A stretch of 64,000 nucleotides of DNA from Hemileia vastatrix (Eukaryota; Basidiomycota; Pucciniomycetes; Pucciniales; Zaghouaniaceae). The notes beneath the pieces are model-generated. The model worked only from the letters and a program-made list of their open reading frames with translations. It searched no databases and was not told the origin of the DNA. Shown piece by piece: positions 1 to 9,690 of the stretch (the stretch's first letter is position 1; each line of letters starts with the position of its first letter). The stretch spans positions 109,780 to 173,779 of the forward strand of contig JASXTE010000060.1 in assembly GCA_030280995.1 (NCBI GenBank), read 5' to 3'. Made by a program: the position numbers and the translations under genes.

Positions 1-441
1 AATATATCAAATAAATTAATAAATGTATTAAAATATGTTATTGACACATCTTTTTAGTACTCTCTGTTATTTTTAATTTCTTATTTTGGGGGTATCATTT
101 TTCTCACACCCTTTTATGTAGTCTTCTTAACTCCATGTGCTCTCTCTCATTTTGGCCTATAAAAGGCCTTCCACTTTGTGCTGTTTTGATTCATTCTTAT
201 CACTTACAATTTTTTATATACAACAAAAATCATTTTTATTACTACTACTTCTGCTTTAGTAATTACATTTATGTAGATCTAAATCCCATAAGTAATAATA
301 AAATTATTTTTTTATCTTCTAATTGAGAAATTAATCATAAAAGATAAAAACTATGTACCTGTTTTGAAATCATTGAGTTATCCACCTTATCCGCTGTTTG
401 GAGCACCATAAAAACTTCTGGAAAATTAGGACCCCTTGACA
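1..441 (+). repeat. 5' LTR of Gypsy B (3' part only)
   Basis: Matches the last 440 bp of the LTR at 4108-4905 with many substitutions. It holds a TATA-like CCTATAAAAGGCC at about 160, which is also found in the other chromovirus LTRs here. It ends in CCCCTTGACA. The ORF at 135-326 lies wholly inside it and is not a gene. Confidence 0.85.
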
Positions 442-443
442 GT

Positions 444-455
444 TGGGAGCCTTTC
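444..455 (+). other. candidate primer-binding site of B
   Basis: TGGGAGCCTTTC begins two bases after the LTR end. The same position holds TGGGGGTCTTTC in D (48293) and TGAGGGCCTCTC in A (13187), so the site is conserved between diverged elements. I cannot name the priming tRNA. Confidence 0.45.
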
Positions 456-886
456 AGTATCCTTGTTGACACATCATTATCTTGACACCGGCAACCAAGG
501 GACCTTCAACTAAAAGGACCAATAAAGACTTGTGGATGACTGAAAATGACAAATGTCATCAATCACATGACTTACCTTTTTTGCCTTGACTGGGAATCAA
601 ACCTCACCCCAAATCTAAGGTTTATATAGGTGTTTTTGTCCTATATATATGTAGTGACTATACCAGTTACTATCTGTAGGTTTCACTCTGCTTATTTCAT
701 CTTTCACATATATCTTTTTACTCAGAACTCTGTAGTGGTATCAATTTGTTCACATTGAAGGGGGAGGTGCCTGGTAAAAATAATTTTTTTTAAATTTTTT
801 CCTAGTTGACCAAGATACAGCAATACTGTTCTTACTCTTAGAAGTAATAAAATTATTTTAATAAAATAAATTATCTTTTTAATTAT

Positions 887-1303
887 TTCAGTTGACAATT
901 GCCCTGATAATTATATTTTTATTTTATTTTTTCAGTTGACAATTGTCCTGGAAGTGAAATAATATATATATAAATTATCTAAATTAATTATTTTTAATTA
1001 CTTATTACTTCAGTTGACATTAAAGTCCTAGTAATAAAAATTTAAGTTGACTTATAGTCCTGATAATTATATATCAATATATATAACTAATTGAGATTTG
1101 TATTAATTATTTCAGTTGATTTTTTGTCCTGATAATTAATAAATTATTTGATTATTTAAGTTGATCTATTTTGAATCCTTGTAATTAAATATAAATATCT
1201 TAAGTAGTTTAATTATAAATTTTTATAAATATTTCAGTTGATTTTTTATCCTGATAAATAATATATTTTCATTATTTCAGTTGATTAAATAATCCTGATA
1301 ATT
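887..1303 (+). repeat. hairpin-motif series in the leader of B
   Basis: Eight copies of a motif of the form TCAGTTGAY, a short loop, RTCCTGATAATT begin near 887, 931, 1009, 1043, 1111, 1157, 1233 and 1277. The short arms are GAC with GTC in the first half and GAT with ATC in the later copies, so pairing is mostly kept while the bases change. A longer version (GTTGAC at 805) lies upstream. The remainder of 456-1415 is AT-rich leader with no other feature seen. Confidence 0.6.
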
Positions 1304-1415
1304 GATTATATACCTGAAATATTTTTATTTTTTCCTTTATTTTTCTTTCAACAAAGTTAAATAATAACTGACTAAATTTTAATATTTCTTACTCTCAGTT
1401 CAGTTATATACAAAA

Positions 1416-2610
1416 ATGACTGATAAAAGTGATTCTGCTGGCCGTGATGAGGAACTAGACTTGATTGATTATGATGAGAATTCTGTAAGCTCTCCTTTGA
1501 CTACAAATATTGCTCAAATCAAAAAATTATTGGACCAATCAGGATGTGGAAACTCAAGAAATAGAGATAAAAGTGGAAAAGACTACTCTGGATCAAAAGC
1601 CCCCAGAAGAGCTTCCAAGAGGATTCAAGATAAAAAAGATGCCCTTGCAGCAGAAAGTCAGAAACCTCTCAACTCACTTCAAGGATTTTAAGACAGAGAA
1701 CCTCAAACTAATATAAAAAATAGAAATTCTAGAAGAAAAGGTAAGAAACATAGAATCCTTTCTTTAAGAGAACAGGAAACCTCCTCCAGAAACAAAAGCT
1801 TTTCCACAATTGGCTCCTCAACAACAGGAAAAAGTGGAAGTTTCAAAATGGAAATGGGACTGGCTAAACCTCCAGTGGGACTACCTCCAGGCCCAAAAAC
1901 AACTGCAAGCACCTCAGGCAGGTCCTTCCAGGCCCCATCAGCTCAACACAACACCTCCTCACCCCTACCAAGGAGGAAGAAAGAGGAAGAACAATCAAAT
2001 TCAATTTTTTCCAAATGAAAGGTAAGCCCCTGTATTGAATCCCAAGCACTATGCAATATATGGGGTGGACTTGCTAGCAAGTCCTCAACCTGAACTCAGA
2101 TTGAACTCAAATTGAAATTGGACTGAACTCATACTGAACCCATACTGAACTCCACTTGAACACCCACCTAAAACCTTTCTGCTGAGTGGTGTTCATCCCT
2201 GAATGTATGGTTCCTTTATAAATAGCTCAATGTGTGTTCAATCTGTGGTGAGTTTGGGTCCAAGGTTGCGGACTTGCTAGCAAGTCCACCCCCCATATTG
2301 TGTGGTGAAGTACCCTTTCTTGTTACTGATTCAGTTCCTTCAGGTAATTCTGGAAGAGGAGATGATACCTTGAGACCAGTAGAGGCTGGCTGTAATAGGC
2401 AGATTGCTCAATATTCTAATGTAACAAATCCTTTGGTATTTATTGCTATGTCAATGATAAATCCTGATATAACTATTATTGATGAAACACTTGATCCTGA
2501 ATTTTATCAGAATCTGGAAAATTATTCTGTTTCCCTATTAACAAGTACACCAGATGTAGCTAACATTAATCATGAATATTTGAGAGATATTATTGCCAAA
2601 AAAATCATAT
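1416..2610 (+). pseudogene. gag remnant of Gypsy B, two overlapping frames
   Basis: The first frame starts MTDKSDSAGRDEEL, an acidic N-terminus, and stops at 1691. A second frame (+1) runs from about 1510 and holds FKIKKMPLQQKVRNLSTHF followed, after a break, by KWKWDWLNLQWD and HPYQGGRKRKN up to 2025. The same two motifs occur in the +1 frame of A and D. A third stretch (2311-2610) continues the downstream gag frame (NPDITIIDETLDPEF and so on) that A keeps at 14540-15416. A MITE at 2047-2307 interrupts the gene exactly in a candidate intron (GTAAGC at 2022, acceptor TTCCTTCAG near 2343). Not functional as it stands. Confidence 0.65.
2047..2307 (+). mobile_element. CACTA-like MITE 1 (261 bp, duplication AAG)
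   Basis: Begins CACTATGCAATATATGGGG and ends CCCCATATTGTGTGGTG, with AAG on both sides (2044-2046 and 2308-2310). Three-base duplications with CAC termini are the CACTA/EnSpm pattern. Each end carries the perfect 18-bp palindrome GGACTTGCTAGCAAGTCC. The interior has about seven imperfect 11-bp repeats of the form TGAACTCATAC. No coding capacity. The ORF at 2232-2612 is a chimera of MITE and gag. Confidence 0.85.
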
Positions 2611-2649
2611 AATGAACAACATGAAATTGACCCAAAAATTGAATAGTTT

Positions 2650-3206
2650 GTTAACTGAACATGGTTCACCAAGAATCCATATTAACCCAGTAATGATATC
2701 CCAATGCATAAATCCATGAAAATCCATTAAGGGAAGCAGATTAAGTTGTCCAAACTGGATATATGCACCTGAAAAAGGTTTATATGCTTTTGTAGGCGTT
2801 TTGCATCCACTGAATACATCCATATGAACTAAAAAAACAGAAAAATAAAGTTTATAGGCTATTAAGAGGTTAAAACCTACTTATAGACCTAAATATACAT
2901 AATATAACTACATATTTCACTGAATATGAGGTTTATGTATAAGTATAAGCTTATGTATGTCAATAATTACTTAATATCACTTAAGAGAAGTATATTATGA
3001 CTACATTAATAACTTAATAAGTATTATTAGGATATAGATAAGCTATTTAAACTTTATAAGTCATATAATAGTGTAATAATTATATATATATGTATTATAA
3101 CCATATATATAAGTATTTTAACCTTTTTTTTAATTTATAAGCTTATTTAATTAAGGTTATATTATTTTAAACATAAGAATTACTCATTCCTAGGGATAAC
3201 TAGGCT
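2650..3206 (-). repeat. reverse-oriented LTR fragment related to the LTR of D
   Basis: Read on the minus strand from 3206 it starts TCAGCCTAGTTATCCCTAGG and follows the LTR of D (TCAGCCTAAATATCCTTAGG) for about 550 bp, with the same AT-rich order. It includes a conserved short reading frame (minus, 2823-2650) with AYIQFGQLNLLP. The fragment replaces most of pol in B. The boundary near 2650 is approximate. Confidence 0.75.
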
Positions 3207-4090
3207 GAAAATGTCTCTGATGGATATTTGTGGTTGTGATCTCAAGCTTTCTACTGCCCATCACCCCCAGACTGATGGATTATATGAAATAATGATTCAG
3301 AATTTAGAGTACATGATAAGAAGGTATTGTGCATTTGGCCTTGAGTACAAAGACAATGAAAGATTCACTCATGATTTGGTTACCTTACTTCCTGGTTTGG
3401 AATTTGCTTATAATAGCACTGTTCATTCTGTTACTCAGAGAAAGCCTTTTGAGCTCTGGTTTGGATATGTTCCAAATACTCCTTCCCAAATTCTCAATAA
3501 TAAAATACCTTAATTGTAATTTAATCCTTCTGTAAAATCGTTTCTCCAAAGGCAACAACTTTGCAGAAGTCATGCTCAAAAATGTATTGAAAAATCTTTT
3601 GAATATGAGAAGAAGAGGTGGGACAAATACCATAAAGAATACACTTTTAAAAAGGGTGATGAAGTACTTATTTCTACAGTCCACTTCAATTTACAAGGTA
3701 ATAACAAATTAATAGACCCATTTATAGGTCTATTTGTTGTCAGAAGAATGGTTGCTGATAATGCAGCTGAAGTGATCTTGTACTCTCCATATGACAGAAA
3801 ACATCCTGTTTTTCCAATATCTCTTCTGAAACCTTACACATCCATTAGTGATTTTTTTCCCAAAAGTAGGGGAGACCAAAGAAGACCCCTATTGAAATAA
3901 CTGGAACAGAAGAAATTGATAAGATTCTCAATGACAGAATAAATACTGATAAACAAGGTACTTAATACTTATTAAGATTCAAGAATAAATATTCTGAATA
4001 TGATTTGTGGATACCTGAAAAAGAGATATCTAATCTTCCTACTATACTAAAGAAATATAAAAAGAAAAAATCATATCATTTTTTATTGCT
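3207..4090 (+). pseudogene. integrase/chromodomain remnant of Gypsy B
   Basis: The first frame reads SLMDICGCDLKLSTAHHPQ and stops at 3513. It holds the end of the integrase core, although the glutamate region is altered (TDGLYEIM instead of TDGLAERM). The homology continues beyond the stop with CIEKSFEYEKKRWDK, the GPY/F-like FIGLFVVRRMV and a chromodomain-like stretch up to about 4060, broken by stops and frameshifts. This corresponds to the last third of the D polyprotein. A purine tract (AGAGTGAGGGAG) at 4096-4107 precedes the 3' LTR, as in A, D and E. Confidence 0.8.
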
Positions 4091-4107
4091 TTTTTAGAGT
4101 GAGGGAG

Positions 4108-4905
4108 TGTAAGCCAGGCTGCTAGACTTACCCTGTAAAATAATTAATTATTTACTGGGATGAATTTATGGCTTTTTTTTCTTATTTTCTTATTAATTAT
4201 ATTATATTTACTTTAAAATTACTTAAAATAAATTAACTAATTAAAATGATTAAATTTAAGTAAATATTTAAATTTAGGTCCCTTATATTTTTAATCCCTA
4301 ACACCTTGCTAAATGAAAGGTTAAAAGAGATAAGAATATACTAATACTAAAATTGATAAAAATTCAAATTAGTTTATTTAAAATACTCAAATTATATTAA
4401 AATTCTAAAAATTGTACATATCAAATTTTTTGTACTAAGTGTGACCTTTAAAATGAACTTTAAAAATATATCAAATAAATTAATTAATATATTAAAATAT
4501 TTTATGAATGCATCTTTTTAGCACTCTCTGTTAGTTGGAACTTCTTATTTTGGGAGTATCTTTTCTCTCACACCCTTTTATGTAGTCTTTCTAACTCTGT
4601 GTGCTCTCTCTCATTTTTTCCTATAAAAGGCCTTCCACTTTGTGCTGTTTTGATTCATTCTTATCACTTACAATTTTTTATATACAACCAAAATCATTTT
4701 TATTACTACTACTTCTGCTTTAGTATTTAAAATTGGGTATATCTAAATCCCATATGTAATAATAATAGTATTTCATTACCCTTTAATTCATTAATTAATC
4801 ATTGAAGATAAAAACTATGTACCTGCTTCAAAATCCTTTAGTTATCAACCTTCTTGACAGTTTGGACTGCTGTGAAATCTTCTAGACCATTGGGACCCCT
4901 TGACA
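4108..4905 (+). repeat. 3' LTR of Gypsy B
   Basis: Runs from TGTAAGCCAGGCTGCTAG to CCCCTTGACA (798 bp), with CCTATAAAAGGCC near 4620. Same family as the solo LTR at 10118-10939. Near the start the sequence can fold around TAATTAATTA. Confidence 0.85.
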
Positions 4906-4919
4906 CTCCTTCACTTTTT

Positions 4920-5470
4920 CAACAGCTTCAAACAACTACTGATGCTCTAGCCCTTGATCTTTTGGCTGATTCAGATCCAGATTCTGATGCTGAGTTTGAT
5001 TTTTTTATATGAGTAACCTGTTAGAGAACAACTACCTTACTTCCCAAACCCCATCTGTTTGCCATCAACCACAATACACACTTCACAAACTTTCTGAATT
5101 ACCTGAACCCAGTTTTCAGAAAATTTTCCAAACTACTTATCATGGTTTTAAATACCTACATGATTTGATTCATGATTATTCCATTTACCACAGCAATTCT
5201 CATTTCCCGCAGAGGGTCGCTGAAATACAAATATCTGTGGCACTTTTCTTATCTGGTTTTAATTAGAACAGTGCTGCCTTAACTTGTCTTGAGAACCACT
5301 TCAGTATAATTCATTGAAAAGTAGATCTATACACCAAGAGAACCATCAAAGCCATACATTCACTTCAATCACAATTCATCACATGGCCCAGTAAGCAGAT
5401 TAGACTGGATATTTAAAAGCTATAAAGGACTAGGTAAGATCTTTGAATGTTGCTAAAAAGGGCAAGATTA
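4920..5470 (+). pseudogene. Harbinger transposase fossil (H3)
   Basis: The reading frames match the first half of the intact H1 transposase: LDLLADSDPDSD (acidic N-terminus), then PSFQKIFQTTYHGFKYLHDL, then VDLYTKRTIKAIHSLQ aligned with VNTYTKRCITAINSLE of H1. The last matching stretch seen is FITWPSK. At least three stops break it, including one at 5011 and one at 5264. The catalytic region is not recognisable. It would have encoded the DDE nuclease that cuts and rejoins Harbinger ends. Confidence 0.7.
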
Positions 5471-5496
5471 AACTTTTAAATTTTCCTTGAAAGCTA

Positions 5497-5756
5497 CACC
5501 ACATAATATGGGAGTAAGACTTGCTAGCAAGTCGGCAACCTTGGACCCAAACTCATCCCAGATTTAACACAAATTGATCTATTGACAAAGGAACCATACA
5601 ATAAGGGATTAAAACCACTCGCCCGAAAAGTTTTAGGTGGGTGTTCAAGTAGAGTTCATTATGGGTTCAGTATAATTTCAGTTTGAGTTCCATCTGAATT
5701 CCATCTAAGTTCAGGTTGTGAACTTGCTAGCAAGTCAACCCCTATATTTTGTAGTG
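5497..5756 (-). mobile_element. CACTA-like MITE 2 (260 bp, duplication CTA)
   Basis: Begins CACCACATAATATGGGAG and ends CCCCTATATTTTGTAGTG, with CTA on both sides (5494-5496, 5757-5759). It is MITE 1 in the opposite orientation: ACTTGCTAGCAAGT palindromes near both ends and internal GAGTTCA-type repeats. Confidence 0.85.
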
Positions 5757-5759
5757 CTA

Positions 5760-6619
5760 CTATGATTTTTTGGGGGAAGGAACTACCTTTTATATTTTCC
5801 ACACTCATACTTCTACTAATCTTTTTATCTTGAAGTTTTTTTTGATTTTAGAATCTTGAAGATCAAAACCTATTTAGTTGGGTGTTTTTGAATTACACAC
5901 TTTCTGCTTAACATGTAAATAAATGCATGTTTCATGCATTTTAAATATACAATAGGAGATTTTTTGTCTTTTCATGGTGTATATACATTTAAAAAAAACT
6001 TACAACCAAATCACAAAGAAAAAAATTGAAATACCCTCCCCTACCAAATGATAAAGAAAAAAAAATTGGCAATACCCTCCCCTGCAATTTACTCTGGGAG
6101 GGGGTCAGTATTGCTAAATTATCATTTTTATTACATAAATTAATAAATAAATTATTCAAAAAAGATAATAAACCAAGTAAGAGTAATTGTATTAAGAAAA
6201 CTACCAGCCAATGAGTTCAGAAGTGACCAAAGCCAAAGAATACATTGACATGGAATTATATTGTGAACTCATTCTATCAATTAATTGTTTGAATGATTAA
6301 CTTTATACAGCAGCAAGGCCCAACAGCCCAATACTTAAATTTGATGATTATCTTGAATAAATGATTGATTATAAATTTAAGAAATAAAAATTAATCTTTG
6401 AAAATCCTTTATTTACCATACTTAGCTTCCCTCCCTGCAGCTTTACTTTTCATCAAACCTTCTTCCCTCACTTTACTTACCCTCTTTATAAAATTTTGGT
6501 TGATCTGAAAAGAGCAACCAAAATGAATAAACTTTTCAGAAGATTCTACCCCAGGGAGAGCTTGAGTTCTTTGATGGTTGGCTTGTGAAGAGTTCCAAAT
6601 TGCTTCCACCAGACCAGAA
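5760..6619. other. non-coding part of H3
   Basis: AT-rich sequence with no gene. The short ORFs at 6026-6214 and 6409-6633 have no recognisable motif. A short near-duplicate (CCCTCCCCTACC and CCCTCCCCTGCA) lies at about 6035-6085. Confidence 0.5.
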
Positions 6620-7130
6620 AAAAAAATTACCAAAACTGCTTGGAAAAATTCTATAAATGTTCTGGTACTGTTTCTGAATAAATTTTTAAAATAGAAAAAT
6701 ATTAATGTGCTGGGTATGCTGCCAGCACATTTCCAAGGCTAAAAAAAAAGAAAAAAAAGTTACCAAAAATGCTTGTAAACAGTCTACAAATTTCTGGTAC
6801 TGTTTCCAAATTTATTTGGAAAATAAAAAATCAAAAAAAAGCTACTAAAAACACTTGGAAATGTACTGGGCATGCTGCCAGCATGATTCTGAGACTAAAA
6901 AAAAAAAAAAAAAACTTACCAAAGACACTCTGAAACATTCTAGAAATGTTCTGGTACTTTTTTCAAATTAATTTGGAAAATAAAAAAAAAAGTTAAGTTA
7001 GTAAAAACCCTTGAAAATGTGCTGAGTATGCTTCCAGAACATTTTGGAGGATAAAAAAACTTACCAAAAACGCTCAGAAACAGTCTAGAATTGTTCTGGG
7101 ACTGTTTGGCAAAAAAGAAACCCAAAAAAA
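6620..7130. repeat. degenerate tandem repeat, about 135-157 bp period
   Basis: About four decayed units share TTACCAAAA (near 6626, 6760, 6917, 7060), CTGGTACTGTTT, and GGGCATGCTGCCAGCA (near 6713, 6868, 7020), each followed by an A-run. It lies in the 3' region of H3, where H1 has its 335-bp repeats; the sequences differ. Confidence 0.6.
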
Positions 7131-7640
7131 TGAGAAAAAATCAGTAAAAAGAAAAGCAGGATCAGATACCATGCATCTTAAGGAGGTGATTTAAGTGGCT
7201 TTAAGAAAAAAATGAGGAACATGTGAAGCTTTGAAAAAAAAGAAAAAAACTTACCTAGATGAAAGGGCAGAAAAATATGTAGCGAGGAAGAGAATCGGGG
7301 AAATCTGGAAGGAGAATTGGATGATGATTAGGATATGCATCATTAAATGCTTTCAGAAATCCATTTTGAAATGTTTTCTGAAATGGATGAATATATTAAT
7401 TTGAGTGGGAGTCCAGAATGATGTGGGGTTAGGGTCAAAGGGGTCTGATGTACAATGAATTGTGGGAATGTGTGTATTGGTGAGCTTAATTGTGGTTGGG
7501 GTTATGGTGCAAGAATAGGAAGTATTTGATGAAGTATTTGACCAAATTTTTGACATTTCTAACCTCAAGTCTGCCATTTAAGATGGTGTTTTTGAATGGA
7601 ATTTTGAAACTGAAGTCCGCCAGAGGTATATGGTAATGTT
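7131..7640. other. 3' subterminal part of H3
   Basis: No recognised gene. A 74-codon minus-strand ORF (7577-7353) is rich in Thr, Ser and Asn and ends just inside the terminus. It could be an exon of a Harbinger accessory gene, but nothing supports that beyond position. Confidence 0.3.
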
Positions 7641-7650
7641 TGACACCCCC

Positions 7651-8383
7651 TATTTTAAATTCCAATAATTGATTTCTACTGACTTTATCTTAATACATAT
7701 ACAAGTCTAACTATGAATTTACCATAAGTACAATTGATAAGAATAATACTAGTAGCCTTATAATATTGATACACTTCATCCCTGCAATTTTGTTGTTATG
7801 CTTGATCATGATCATAATACAGATATTACACAACACATAGTTGCTAGTATAAGTGACAAGGATCACTCAGATAATCTTATCCATAAAAAATTAAATATTA
7901 ATTAAGTACACTTGACAGTTATAAAATTGATATTATTCCTCTTTAAATTACAGCAAAACCTGAAAAGCTTTCAGGTTTCTTGTCTCAATTCTGCCACCAA
8001 AAACATGAGTTTAGATTTCTTTGCTTTGGGAAATGAATAAATAGAAAGAAAGCTGCAATATTTTCTGGTTTAGCTGTACTTGAGGTAAAAAATACAATTT
8101 AACTTCAAGTTACCAGTTGATTCACCTAGTCACCAAAAAAAAACCCCCAGTACCTGCTACAAAATATTGGTCCCAGTGAAAGATCTTTCAAATGATACAT
8201 AGAGGTAGAAGCAGAAGTGAAGCTTTATTACACATTTAGTCACTGGTGGTACAGATTTTCAAGCTCATTCTGGCACCCCAAAGGGAAAATTTAAATTCTG
8301 AAAAATTTTCACATGACCTTTCAGATTGATGACTAAAACCTCTGTAACTCTTATTATTATTTCTAAAAGAAAGAGATAGTCAA
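7651..8383. other. intergenic AT-rich sequence
   Basis: No ORF or recognised element. A 10-bp inverted repeat (AAACCTGAAA, AGC, TTTCAGGTTT) lies near 7955. This is the only stretch not assigned to an element; it may be older degraded transposon sequence. Confidence 0.4.
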
Positions 8384-9402
8384 TTTCAGGCTAGGTATCC
8401 CCAGGACTGATTAATTCTTATGTTTAAAATAAGATAACCTTAATTTCATTAAGCTTATAAGGTAAATAAAGGGTTATTATACTTATATATGTGTTTATTA
8501 TACTATTATATGGACTTATATAAGTTTAAATAGCTTATCTGTAGCCCCATAATACTTATTAAGGTGCTAGTGATGTCATAATATAATTATCTTAGGTGAT
8601 AATAAGTCATTAGAGACATACATAGGCTTATATGTATGTATAACTCCATATTCAGGGAAATATGAAGTTACACTATGCATATATAGGACTATATGAAGTT
8701 TTAACACTCTAAGTAGACTAAATGCTTTATTTTTCCAGTAATCTTAGGCATATGTAAGTATTCAATGGATTCACCATGCCTACACAAGCAAACACTCCTT
8801 TTACATACACATATATCCAGTTTGGGAAGCTTAATCTGCTTCCTTCAATCAATTTTCATGGATTTAGTGGTTGGGATATGATTAATGGGTCAGTTTGGAG
8901 ACTTGGGAATTTTAATCAGAGCTTGGACACTTATACTTTTTCTTTATATCTTTTGGGTTTCATATTATTCTCTTTGGATGAGTTATTTTACTTGTTTCCT
9001 TTATGTTATCTGCTTTTATCTGTCTCTTCTATTTATGGTATAGTTGTATGATATCATTAATTGTGATTTAGGGCCCAAACTGGAGTCCAGGAGGTGAAAC
9101 TGCTTGAAGTTGAAGTCATGGAGAGGTGATGAGCCCTCACAGTTCTGTAATTTCTAGGGATAGCAGTGTAATTATTTGGACTGAGGGTCTGTGCACTCCA
9201 GTGGATTTTGGTATAAGTTAAGGGGGATTCAGCTGGTTATTTGACATAAATTACTTATTAAACATCAATCAAACAATTAAAAATAATTATTATCATATAA
9301 AAATATATTTCAAAGCCCTTATAAATTGTTTTTATTTTTATACTAGCTATAAATATATTTAAGTCTATTTTTCACCACTAGCATGCACCAATCCAAAAAT
9401 TA
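8384..9402 (+). repeat. solo-LTR-like repeat S, related to the LTR of D
   Basis: Starts TTTCAGGCTAGGTATCCCCAG and parallels the D LTR (AAAATAAGATAACCTTAA, then TTTAAATAGCTTATC, then CACTAGCATGCA near the end) over about 1 kb with strong divergence. It carries a 91-codon ORF (8776-9051) beginning MPTQANTPFTYTYIQFGKLN, also recognisable in the D LTR and in the fragment at 2650-3206. Harbinger H2 begins at 9403, inside or at the edge of S. Confidence 0.65.
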
Positions 9403-9690
9403 GGGGGTGTCAGTTCTGGAAAATCCGCACTTAAATTTGGCAAAATCTGCACTTATTCAAGTTCAGATTTCTTAAACACACTAGTCCCAACACTCGTGGA
9501 TTTCAAAATGAAATAAGTCACTTATTTCACTTAAATCTGGACTTTCTCAACTAAACGTGCTGATTTCACCATAACATCTCATTTCAATGATTTTTCAGAA
9601 TCATCTTATTCATACACAGAACTCTTCAGCATAACACTTTATAAATCAAAACATTTTACATCATTTACATTTTTATATTGTATAAGATTC

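Larger units (their letters stand above)
1..4905 (+). mobile_element. Ty3/Gypsy chromovirus B, left-truncated by the window
   Basis: This is an LTR retrotransposon with a partial 5' LTR (1-441), primer-binding candidate, leader, gag remnant, integrase remnant and complete 3' LTR (4108-4905). The LTR ends share the sequence GACCCCTTGACA. Protein remnants resemble those of A, E and D in this window, so it is assigned to the same chromovirus group. Most of protease, reverse transcriptase and RNase H is missing, and a reverse-oriented LTR fragment lies at the deletion. The two LTRs differ by roughly a tenth by eye, so it is old. CTCCT at 4906-4910 would be the right target duplication; the left copy is outside the window. 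Harbinger-like sequence follows directly, so B was inserted into H3. Confidence 0.85.
4906..7650 (+). mobile_element. decayed PIF/Harbinger element H3, right part
   Basis: The left part lies beyond Gypsy B and outside the window. The right end is TGACACCCCC at 7641-7650 followed by TA, the same terminus as H1 (33009). It contains a broken transposase (about 4920-5470), an inserted MITE (5497-5756), and a repetitive non-coding 3' half. H1 has the same overall plan: transposase, then a repeat-bearing 3' region. Confidence 0.7.

Noticed and set aside
7651..8383. Possible host intergenic gene
   Set aside because: No ORF, intron signals or RNA gene features visible.
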